From Clostridiales bacterium (GTDB lineage: Bacteria; Bacillota; Clostridia; Christensenellales; UBA1242), in NCBI GenBank assembly GCA_003524095.1, contig DOEE01000001.1, forward strand, positions 62,001 through 126,000: DNA of 64,000 nt. The letters run 5' to 3'. Shown in pieces: positions 53,360 to 62,700 of the stretch. Positions within the stretch are counted from its first letter, which is position 1, and every line of letters starts with the position of its first letter. Position numbers and translations under genes: made by a program. The notes under the pieces are model-generated. The model saw only the letters and a program-made list of their open reading frames with translations, had not been told where the DNA came from and searched no databases.

Positions 53360-53657
53360 TTATTTCTTAAATGGGTCTATAACTTCTGTGATTGCTATTT
53401 GTTCTGCAATTTTATCTTCTTTCATTTGGTTCGCTATGTACTCCTTAATTTTTTGTGTATTCTTTCCTGCTGTATTTTGGTGTAAAAACTATATAGTATT
53501 TACAATTCCATTTTGGATGTGCTATACCATCTTCGTTCATGAACAAAAATACTCTCCTTTATTTATTTTGGTGTCGCAATTACCATTGTAACAAAGGAGA
53601 GTATTTTTGCCTATACCCAAAGCCCAAGCTCTTCATTTCTCACTAGCATAGCTAGTG
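53360..53657 (-). mobile_element. Internally deleted IS200-like element
   Basis: ATG 53540 begins MNEDGIAHPKWNCKYYIVFT and PKYSRKEYTKN, the N-terminus of an IS200 TnpA. Directly after, in a shifted frame, comes IKEYIANQMKEDKIAEQ ending DPFKK, the TnpA C-terminus (stop at 53360). About 90 central residues, with the HUH and Tyr active site, are missing. Upstream are a long perfect hairpin (AAAAATACTCTCCTTT at 53546-53561 / mirror near 53595-53610), as IS200 uses to limit its own expression, and a CACTAGC-ATA-GCTAGTG hairpin (53641-53657) like an IS200 end. It cannot move by itself. Confidence 0.75.
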
Positions 53658-53671
53658 GTTTTATATACTGA

Positions 53672-53713
53672 AAAAAGCGAAAGTGTTGTGAATGTACCAC
53701 ACCTTCGCTTTTT
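53672..53713 (-). terminator. Dispersed hairpin repeat, copy 2 / terminator of the surface-protein operon
   Basis: Minus-strand GCGAAGGTGTGG / CAACACTTTCGC stem (with G-U pairs) and a following T-run, directly after the stop of the 53715 gene. Sequence and loop are shared with 28644-28686. Confidence 0.75.
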
Positions 53714-53714
53714 G

Positions 53715-56700
53715 CTAATTTACATTGTATGTTTCGATATCTTTGTCGCTAACTTTGCTTGCTTTTACTTTTGCTTTTTTGTGTTTCTTTTTGGCAACAA
53801 CAATAAGTGTTATTGAAAATGAAAGTGCAACTACAACTAGAATAACAATCCAGGCAAGAGTTGACAAAGTCTTGATTTCGGTGGTTATGATGTATTTATC
53901 ATTTAAATCATCAACTTGGAAAACATAATATCCGTTTTCAATTTTGATTGCTATTTCACTAAAACCGCTTAAGCCTACCTTGTAAACTTTGACAGTATCA
54001 ACACCCTGAGTTGCTTTGACTTTGACGGTGTAGATATAATTTGAATTTTTGACTGCTTCTACATTTTCAAGAGTACATACCGACAAAACCTTTTCGTTAT
54101 TAAATTTTTTGGTTTCAGTATTTTGAACAAGTTTAATATCCTTTGCGTCTTCGTCGAATGTCGCTTCACTACATTCAATTATGCCACTATCATTTTTGAC
54201 TTCAAAAGATTTTTGAATTATAACAGTGCCTTGGGTTGTGCCTTTGAAGTTAAGTCCGTCTTTGACTTTCATTTCAAAATTATACGAACCAATTTCTATA
54301 GGTTCAATATTATTTTCAAAAGTAAACTCAATTTGATGTTCAGTAATTCCCAAAGTTCTATCGAATGTAAACACTGGATATTTAACATTTCCATCATAAA
54401 TAAATTCAGTTTGAGTAAGAGTGAAGAAAACTAACTGTTGTTCAATAATTAAATCAGTCTCGTTACTAACAGCACTCATATAATTTTCGTTTCCATCAAA
54501 GAACGCTTGAACCTTGTAAGTTCCTGCATTTTTGACACTGTCTACCACAACACCAAATTGTTTGTAAACATATCTAAGTTGCAAATCGACGTTGTCACAA
54601 GTCATCTCAAAGTTTTTGCCATTATAGACATAAGTCTTTGGAGTTAAAACTGGTGTAATTTTTGCTTTTTGAATAGTATAAGTACCTGTTTTGTAACTGG
54701 TCAATGCGTAGTTTTCTGGAATTTGGAAATCTCCAATAATCTTGTATATGCCCGCATTATCTCCGCCCACTCTACTTAGTGTTATGTCGAGTGTGTCGTC
54801 AAATTTAAGCCCAGAAATAGTACAAGTTAATTTTTGTGCTTCACCGCCATAAACTGCCGTTTTGTCATCAATTTCAATAGACAAGTTTGCCTTGGAAATT
54901 GTTAGAGTATTTGGATTAAACTCGATGCTATAGTTGTCGTTATTCAAAGTTCCTTTGTTTATACTATATATTCCAACATTTTCGCCCGCTTCCCTTTGTA
55001 ATTCGCCAGACAAAGCATCACTGCCCAACAGTCCTATAACATCATATTTTAAATCATCTTGTTCGCCATAAACTTTGAAAGACACAAGTGCAGTGACAAT
55101 AATTTGTTTTGGAGTAATTGTGTATGTTCCATTTGTCACAGACAATTCATAATTTTGACTACTAAGCGTGCCTTTGTGTATTTCGTATACTCCAACATTT
55201 TCGCCCGCTTCCCTTTGTAATTCGCCAAATATTTGACTTGCATCAAATTCGCCTTGGACTGAGTAAGTTAGACTCTCAGATTGACCATATTCGACCGATT
55301 TGTTATCTATGAAAATGTTAAGTGTTCTTGGAGTAATCTTAAGGCTTCCGCTTGCAAAAATAATACTATAATTTGGACTTTGTAGAGTTCCCAAAGTAAT
55401 TGCATATTCGCCTACATTTTCGCCTTGGACTCTTTGCAAATTTCCTTCGAGTTTGTCTTGACCAATAAGCGACGTAACAAGCTTATTGTTAAGATACATT
55501 TTGTAAGTAAATTCAGGGTCAACATCTCCGTATGTCTTAGCCACATTCTCCGCCATAATTAGGAGTTTTTTAGGGTTAATTTTGAAGTATTCAGGAACGT
55601 AATCAATTAAATAATTGTCGTGTTCAAACTCAACCAAATTAATCAAATATTTGCCGACACTCTCGCCTAATTCTCTTTGCAAATTAATTACAACTTCGTC
55701 TTGATTTTCATCTCCACAAAGACCATTTAGTGTATAATCAAAACCTAAAGGTTCTATGTCGCCATAGTTTTTGAATTGCCCCGGAGTAACAATCAAATTC
55801 AATGTCTTTTTGGATACAACAAGTCTAGTATCTTCACTGCTTGAGTATCTGCCTTGATAGTTTGGATTGGTAATTGTTATTGTATAGTCATATTGGTTTG
55901 CGCCGACTGGTTGTACTTCCACATCATTTAAATAATATGTAATAATACTATCCGTTTCAATTTCGGCGTCATTATCCAAAATCTTGTAACTAATAGCCTT
56001 GATGCTTTTGTCATACACTTGCAAAAGCGATTCCACATCAACACTAATTTCAACTACTTTTGGATTAACAATAATAATGAGATTATCGCAATTGATTGTG
56101 TAGTTTTTGTCGCTAGAAATAAGGCTTACTTTGTACTCGCCAGCATCTTTGATGTCGGTTGTGACATCGTCTTTGGTGGCTACTACACTAAATTCCAAAT
56201 CTTCCTTGGATAAAGCAACAAAAACACTTACATTTTGACCTGTATAAGTATAATTGTTAGTCATTTCAATAATGGAAACTTGTGCTGGACTCACTACTAC
56301 ATATGTACCCTTATCATCTTTGAGTGCATTTGTAACATTAATCACATAATTTGAATTAGTCGAAATAATTGTGTAATAATAATTGTTTGCATCAATTAGA
56401 TTTTCACAAGTAATCTTAATATCTTCGGCCAAAATTCCATAATCTTTGCCGTCAATTGAGTAGTTAAAACTCAAAATCTCGCCCGAATATGTATATTCAT
56501 TTTGAACCAGAACATTTATTTTTCTTTCAATAATATGTAGTTTGTTTTGTGTAAGGGGCGTTTCCGAAAGTTCATTTTCGAAAATGCCTACGATTTCAAT
56601 TCCGGACTTGTCAAGAATATTTACATAATCAAATATAAAGTCATATGTTCCAATATCTTTTAGGTCAACTACTTCATCTGTATTTTCTCTTAGGAATTTC

Positions 56701-59700
56701 AAAACAAACAAGTCGTTAAAGTTTGTACCTAACTTAGACTTTATTTCGTACTCAACATTATAGCCATATTCGTTGTCATACTCAAGGCTTAACGATTTGA
56801 CTACAATATTTACTTGAGCCTTAATAACTTCAAATGAATTATATTCACATTCAACTACAAATTTAGGGTCAGATTTGATAAATTCAAAAGTGTAAGTTCC
56901 TACACTCTTAATATCTTCCAATCCAATTTCGTTTTCACCAAAATAAATTTTTGGAGTAATGCCATTAATGTTTGTCAAAATTTCGTTATTTTCATTTTTG
57001 AATTCATAAACAAAATGGGTATTAGAACCCGAGTATTCATACTTAGTTTGAACACTAACCACTATCTTTGTTCTAACAATTTTTATTTCAAATGTGATAC
57101 TATTCAAAATATAATTTTCGTTTGTTGTATCAAATTCAATTGTATATGTGTTTTCGTCAAACAAACTTGTTTCTATTAATTGATCACCAACTAATGTATA
57201 AGATTTTATATACAAGCCTAAAACATTTACAATTTCGCCTTGTGCATTTTTGGAAAGAAATTGAATATCTTTCTTAGTTAGTTCGGTGCCAGTATAATCA
57301 TAAGTGGTCTTAGTTAATTCTATTGTTACAGCCACTTTGTTTACTTTGCATTGGCCTTCGTTATTTTCAAACACATAGTTTAGTGTATCTTCTGGCAAAA
57401 TTTCATAGTAGTATTCGCCAGCATTTTCAAAGTTAACAAGTGTTTTGACACTATCAATAACTTTGTAATAATTAACTATTGAAGAAACATTTTCACTCAA
57501 AGTATATTCAATATTTTGAATGTTTCCGTTGTAATCAAATTCGGATTTTGAAACCATTGTAACTTGAATAATCTTTTTGCTTACTTCAAAGTCTACAACG
57601 CTATTTGTAATTACATAGTTTGAATTGTTCAAAGACACCATTGCTACGTAATTTCCAGCATTAATTACACTTTCAATCTCGTTTTCCAAATCTTGTGCCA
57701 AATAATATTTAACTACAAAACTAAGTCTCGCTTTTTCATTGTCATTTAAATTTTGGTCGTCACACAAAACAGAAATATTTTGTGTAAGTCCTGAGTACAC
57801 AGCATATGTATCTTCATAAGATAATGTAATACTCTTTGGACTGATAGTAACTGTCTCTACTCCACTTCCTACAAATTCTGAGTTGTTTACACTCCAGTTG
57901 ATTAGATAAGTTCCTGCATTGGATAGACCACTAGTAGTATTGGAGTTTACAAAGTATTCAAAATTAATTATGTTTTTGTCTATTTCTGTACCATCTAATA
58001 GTGTGTTGAGAGTGTATTCAAATTCTTGGGATAAAGCATCGCCATTTTCGTCCGCATTGTATACATATTCTTTGTCGGTTTTGAATAGATTTACTTTGTA
58101 TCTAAACTTTGCTACAAACACGAAGTTATTATCACAAGTGAATTTGTAATCACTAATTGGAGTATCATTGTTTGAAATTAATACTTCAGTATTTTCAATT
58201 CTTACAAACTTACCATTTTCATCAACTAGCAATTCGCCCTTTGAATCTTTGGCAATTTCAAACCTACGGAGTTCATAAAATTCATACCCGCCTACAACTG
58301 AATACCCAAATTCAACCGAACTACCCGCCCAAGCATATGGGACTACTTCGCCTAACTCTTCGAGTTTTTCAGCACCAGCATAAGTTACGTTTGTATTTAC
58401 GTCAGTTAGACCGATTCCTTCGACTTCAACACTAACCGCAAATCTGCGACTATCATATTTGAATCTTTGAGTAAAGACATTACTTTGGTTTCCAACTTCG
58501 TCAATAACAATAGCCGAAATTATATACCAAGTATTATCTATTGGGTTTGAAATAATCTTATCAAAGTTTATTTGACATTCGCTTCCAAGCATATCTGCGT
58601 CTATAATCCCGCTAAAATTTGACTTGCTTGGAATAGACTCAGTGTCGTTTTCCGAAATCAATGTGTAGTATAGTTTTTCGCTACTTTTTCCGTCGCTTAG
58701 ATAATTAAACTTAACATTAAGTTTTGATTGATGCAAAGTATCAATTTGATTGATACTCAAGTCTCCAATAGTATTATCTAGTTTCAAATCATCACTAGAT
58801 AACAAATCAATTGTACCTGCGTTATTAACATTATCACAAACCACCGCCTTGTAACTCTCGCCATATTTGGCATCAAAACTAAATGATTTGGATTTTGTGT
58901 CACTTGAAGAATTTGTTTGAGTTAAATCAACATTCTCTCCGTTTTGATTAATAACCTTGACACTCTTAATTCCACTTTCCATATCTTTTACATCAAAAGA
59001 CACTTGTCTATGATTTTCGCCCGACCAATCCCACGAAGAAATTTGATTGAAAAGTTTAGTTGTATCAATTGTAGGTGCGGAAGTATCAGTAGTTGATAGA
59101 ATAATGGTTGGGTTTTTTGCTTCAATCATGAAATATGAAACTGGAAATGCTGTTGAACCAGTTGCATAATATTCAATAGTTGATGAAGATGAACTCATAA
59201 TCATCGCTTCGGTTGTGTTGTTTCCACTTGAAACGGACTTTGTATTACCATTATTAGTTAATTTAACACCACCCGTATGTCTTAGACTCAATTCAGACCT
59301 TAATTGAATCTTAACCTGCCCATTGTTAATAGCCTTTTGCAAGTATAAGTCATTAACATTAAAAGTTGTCGTAATTGTTCCACTTATTCCCCAATCAACA
59401 CTAACATAAATACGATTACCAGAAATAGATTTATTAGAATTTTTTGCTTTAAAATTATCTGTCTTAATCGTATAATAACTACTTAAATCATCTAAATCAT
59501 ACAATTTGTATTCAATGGTTTTGCTTGAATCGGAATAGCTTGAATTGGTTTCAGCAAACGAACCATCAAAATTGAAACTGGCACTTGCAGTTTGGTTAAC
59601 ATCTTTTTGAGTATCTGCCAAAACATCGACCTTTTGCGGTGCAAAAAGGAAGCCTGAGCATGTGAGTGCTAGCGCCATTATTAAAATAAATAATTTAGAT

Positions 59701-59714
59701 TTTAATTTTTTCAT
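53715..59714 (-). CDS. Giant secreted MBG-repeat surface protein with C-terminal membrane anchor
   Basis: 1999 residues. Signal peptide (LFILIMALALTCSGFLFAP, cleavage near VLADT). An N-terminal Ser/Thr-rich domain and an Ig-like stretch (to ~residue 480) precede about a dozen ~80-residue modules of the form Y.Y.G....F.Y..., AG.Y.V......NY.I. In the last ~500 residues these become classic MBG_2-type repeats (YGxxxxLxY.V.G, LQREAGENVGxYxIxxGTL..NY). Towards the end is a short stalk, then one TM helix (WIVILVVVALSFSITLIVVA) and a basic tail KKKHKKAKVKASK. No LPxTG motif, so anchoring is by the helix. Likely adhesin or cell-surface stalk. Start overlaps the upstream gene's stop (ATGA). Confidence 0.85.
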   Translation of the reverse strand: MKKLKSKLFILIMALALTCSGFLFAPQKVDVLADTQKDVNQTASASFNFDGSFAETNSSYSDSSKTIEYKLYDLDDLSSYYTIKTDNFKAKNSNKSISGNRIYVSVDWGISGTITTTFNVNDLYLQKAINNGQVKIQLRSELSLRHTGGVKLTNNGNTKSVSSGNNTTEAMIMSSSSSTIEYYATGSTAFPVSYFMIEAKNPTIILSTTDTSAPTIDTTKLFNQISSWDWSGENHRQVSFDVKDMESGIKSVKVINQNGENVDLTQTNSSSDTKSKSFSFDAKYGESYKAVVCDNVNNAGTIDLLSSDDLKLDNTIGDLSINQIDTLHQSKLNVKFNYLSDGKSSEKLYYTLISENDTESIPSKSNFSGIIDADMLGSECQINFDKIISNPIDNTWYIISAIVIDEVGNQSNVFTQRFKYDSRRFAVSVEVEGIGLTDVNTNVTYAGAEKLEELGEVVPYAWAGSSVEFGYSVVGGYEFYELRRFEIAKDSKGELLVDENGKFVRIENTEVLISNNDTPISDYKFTCDNNFVFVAKFRYKVNLFKTDKEYVYNADENGDALSQEFEYTLNTLLDGTEIDKNIINFEYFVNSNTTSGLSNAGTYLINWSVNNSEFVGSGVETVTISPKSITLSYEDTYAVYSGLTQNISVLCDDQNLNDNEKARLSFVVKYYLAQDLENEIESVINAGNYVAMVSLNNSNYVITNSVVDFEVSKKIIQVTMVSKSEFDYNGNIQNIEYTLSENVSSIVNYYKVIDSVKTLVNFENAGEYYYEILPEDTLNYVFENNEGQCKVNKVAVTIELTKTTYDYTGTELTKKDIQFLSKNAQGEIVNVLGLYIKSYTLVGDQLIETSLFDENTYTIEFDTTNENYILNSITFEIKIVRTKIVVSVQTKYEYSGSNTHFVYEFKNENNEILTNINGITPKIYFGENEIGLEDIKSVGTYTFEFIKSDPKFVVECEYNSFEVIKAQVNIVVKSLSLEYDNEYGYNVEYEIKSKLGTNFNDLFVLKFLRENTDEVVDLKDIGTYDFIFDYVNILDKSGIEIVGIFENELSETPLTQNKLHIIERKINVLVQNEYTYSGEILSFNYSIDGKDYGILAEDIKITCENLIDANNYYYTIISTNSNYVINVTNALKDDKGTYVVVSPAQVSIIEMTNNYTYTGQNVSVFVALSKEDLEFSVVATKDDVTTDIKDAGEYKVSLISSDKNYTINCDNLIIIVNPKVVEISVDVESLLQVYDKSIKAISYKILDNDAEIETDSIITYYLNDVEVQPVGANQYDYTITITNPNYQGRYSSSEDTRLVVSKKTLNLIVTPGQFKNYGDIEPLGFDYTLNGLCGDENQDEVVINLQRELGESVGKYLINLVEFEHDNYLIDYVPEYFKINPKKLLIMAENVAKTYGDVDPEFTYKMYLNNKLVTSLIGQDKLEGNLQRVQGENVGEYAITLGTLQSPNYSIIFASGSLKITPRTLNIFIDNKSVEYGQSESLTYSVQGEFDASQIFGELQREAGENVGVYEIHKGTLSSQNYELSVTNGTYTITPKQIIVTALVSFKVYGEQDDLKYDVIGLLGSDALSGELQREAGENVGIYSINKGTLNNDNYSIEFNPNTLTISKANLSIEIDDKTAVYGGEAQKLTCTISGLKFDDTLDITLSRVGGDNAGIYKIIGDFQIPENYALTSYKTGTYTIQKAKITPVLTPKTYVYNGKNFEMTCDNVDLQLRYVYKQFGVVVDSVKNAGTYKVQAFFDGNENYMSAVSNETDLIIEQQLVFFTLTQTEFIYDGNVKYPVFTFDRTLGITEHQIEFTFENNIEPIEIGSYNFEMKVKDGLNFKGTTQGTVIIQKSFEVKNDSGIIECSEATFDEDAKDIKLVQNTETKKFNNEKVLSVCTLENVEAVKNSNYIYTVKVKATQGVDTVKVYKVGLSGFSEIAIKIENGYYVFQVDDLNDKYIITTEIKTLSTLAWIVILVVVALSFSITLIVVAKKKHKKAKVKASKVSDKDIETYNVN

Positions 59715-62700
59715 AATAATTCTTCCTTTTTGACAACCACCATGTCAATTTTTGGTTGAGAATATCTTGTATTTTTGTTTGTTTGCAAAGATAAAATGTC
59801 GTCATATGTTTCCAATGTAGATAGACCACTTGAAGCAGTAATAGGACTTGATGTATCAATATCTTTGATTAAATTATTTTGATTGAGATAGAATGAGTAT
59901 GTAATATTTCCAACTACACTTGCTTCAGCACCTGATACAGATGCCTTTTTGTTTGTAACAACTTTGTATTCTTCGGCTATTTTCATTTCCTTGAGATAAC
60001 CCGATTGTGAAATTGTAAATGTCAACTCAATTTTTGAAAAACCTATCAAATCTTTTTTGTCACACATTAGAGTCATAATTTGTTTGTAATTTGTATACGC
60101 TCCCGATGCTTCGTCGGTTTTGAGAACAATAGTATATTTGTACAAATTGTCGCTAAAGGACATATTTTTGACTGAACTTAGTGATTTGGAATTGATATTA
60201 TATGACGAGAATCCATCACCATTAACTCCCGAGCCACCCGAGATGCCATTTATTGTAATTTTGTTTAGATAATCCGAATACGAAATATTTGTGCCACTCC
60301 AAGAATTTGTATATGCAACACTATTTGCTTTTACATTATTTTCACCTTGAATTAATTGATACTTAACAGTTCTTGACTTTGTATCAAAACAACTAAGCAT
60401 TGAAACATTTGGGTCAACACCAGCTTCAACGTCTCCTGTATTCTTGTTTTGGAAAATCTTAGTGCCATTTTTGTCTTGTTTGTAGATTACATCAACTTTG
60501 TTCTTACTTGTGATTGTAACACCGACTTTGGCTGTTGCCACAACATCGCCCGTTCCAAATATTTGATAGCCGTTTGAATTTCTTAGTTTGTCATAAGCAA
60601 AATTTAAGAAATTTAGACCAAAGTTATTGTTTGAAAATATAATGTTATAATCGCCAGATTTTTCAATCTGTCCATAAGTTTTGTCAAGGCTAGCGTCGTG
60701 AGACGGATTTGTGTCGTCATTTAAATATGGCAAGGTCGCCATTAATTGGTTTTTGCCGATTAGATTTGAAATCTCATAATATCCTTGATTATCTGTTCTA
60801 ACACAAGTTTCTCCCGCAAATACTCTTGCATTCTTAATTGGTGCACCACTTTCTGTTTTGACAAATCCACTTATGCCATAGACCAATTTGGTTGTAAGTC
60901 GTGTTTCAAAATTGCTTGTAACTGTAAATCTATCGGTTGGAGTAAACATGTGTGATTTTTTGGAAAGCACGACTGAATTTTGTCCAAACAAATTTTCAAT
61001 TATAATTTGTTTTAGGCTATAATTTTTTGTCCTTGGCGACTGTCCAGTAATACTAACATTAATATCCTTAAAGTCCCCGTCAATAGTGATTGAAATTTTG
61101 TAAGTTAGATTGAAATCTACATTTTTGGAATATCCATTAACTGTTTCGGGTTGGGTGTTGTCATAATTATCAAGTGTTACTTGAATAACAACTTCGGTGT
61201 CCACATCTTCCAAAACGTAAGTTCCGTCATCGTTTGTTCTAGTTGACATTCCGTTACTAGCCGAAACTAGTGCATTGGCTATGGCAATATTCCCCGACAT
61301 AACCCTTCCGGCTATGCTATATGTTGCCAAAAATTCAAGACTCTCACTTGGACTAGTAATTGTAAAGTCTCCTGCAAATTTGTATCCGAGTTTTACAAAT
61401 CTAAGTGAAACAATACTGCTTAGATTTTCTATTTTGAAGTTTCCATTTGTGTCAGTCGAACCTACTTTTTGTTCTCCTATGTAAATATCTACTTTTGAAA
61501 TTCCCAAGCCAGTCGAAAGCATAACTTTTCCGGCAATTGAGTACTTACTCATAATATTTAGAGTATCGGCATTACTAACAGTTGTATCATCAAAGTCAAA
61601 ACCGGTTTTGCTTAGTCTCAAAGTTTGTTCACCCACTACATTATCAAACTCAAAGTATCCAAGTTCGTCAGTAAGTGTCTTTCTCTCACCCATTGTTATA
61701 TTTACATCGGATAGTCTATTCCCACAATTTGAAACATTGCCAGAAACTTTGTAACTACAATTTGCAATCAAACTCTCCAAGTAACCACTAACCAAAATTG
61801 TGTCAAACTTGTAATTTGATTTGCTAAATTCAATCGTATCACCGATTCTGATTTCTTTGATTTCAATTTGACCGTTGTTATCGGTTTGATTAGACTGAAT
61901 AGCTCCATTAACTTTAACTTTGACACCACCAACTCTAACATCTCCAGTCTTAACCAAAACCATAGTATCCATACTAGCATCAATATCCAAAACTTGATAA
62001 GTATCAAAAGTTTTTAATCCGAAAAATTTGTATTTGTTAAGACTAAATTCAACTGAGTTTAAGCCTGTTAGTCCAGTAATCTCCATAGTTCCATTTTCGT
62101 CTGTGTTTCCACTTACATTTCCATTAAGACTAACTTGAACATTCGAAATACTAGTTGACCCCGATTTAACTCTAATTAAAACTTTGTAAGTTGCGTCAAA
62201 GTTTACATCTTCTTTCCCGTCAAATTCTTCGTCAATATCCATTCCGGAATTTTCAAAGTTGTAACCTTCTTTGGCAAGTGTCAAAACGCCAGATTGCGGA
62301 ACTAAAGCAAATTTGTATAGTCCGTCTTTGTCAGTCAAAGTTTGCAAGTTTCCAATTCTGACCTTAACACCTTCCAAACCTACTCCGCCACAAGTAACCT
62401 TTCCTCCAAAGCCAAAACCTTTGTCCGAAAAATCATACTTGTTACCAAAGTTTACATCGTATATTTTTGGCTTAAGAGAAAGCGAAGTTGTCTCGTCATA
62501 ATACAAAGCGTAACTTCCGCTTAGACCTTCAAAACCATAATTTCCCAATTCGTCAGTTGTCGCATTATAAATTGTTCCGTTACTCTTGGAAATAATTATT
62601 ATTCCAAGTCCTGATACGACCCCATCACTACCGCTAACATTTCCTTTGATTGAATAGGTTGTATCAATTTGCAAATACTTTCCAAAACTCAAAGTCTGAC

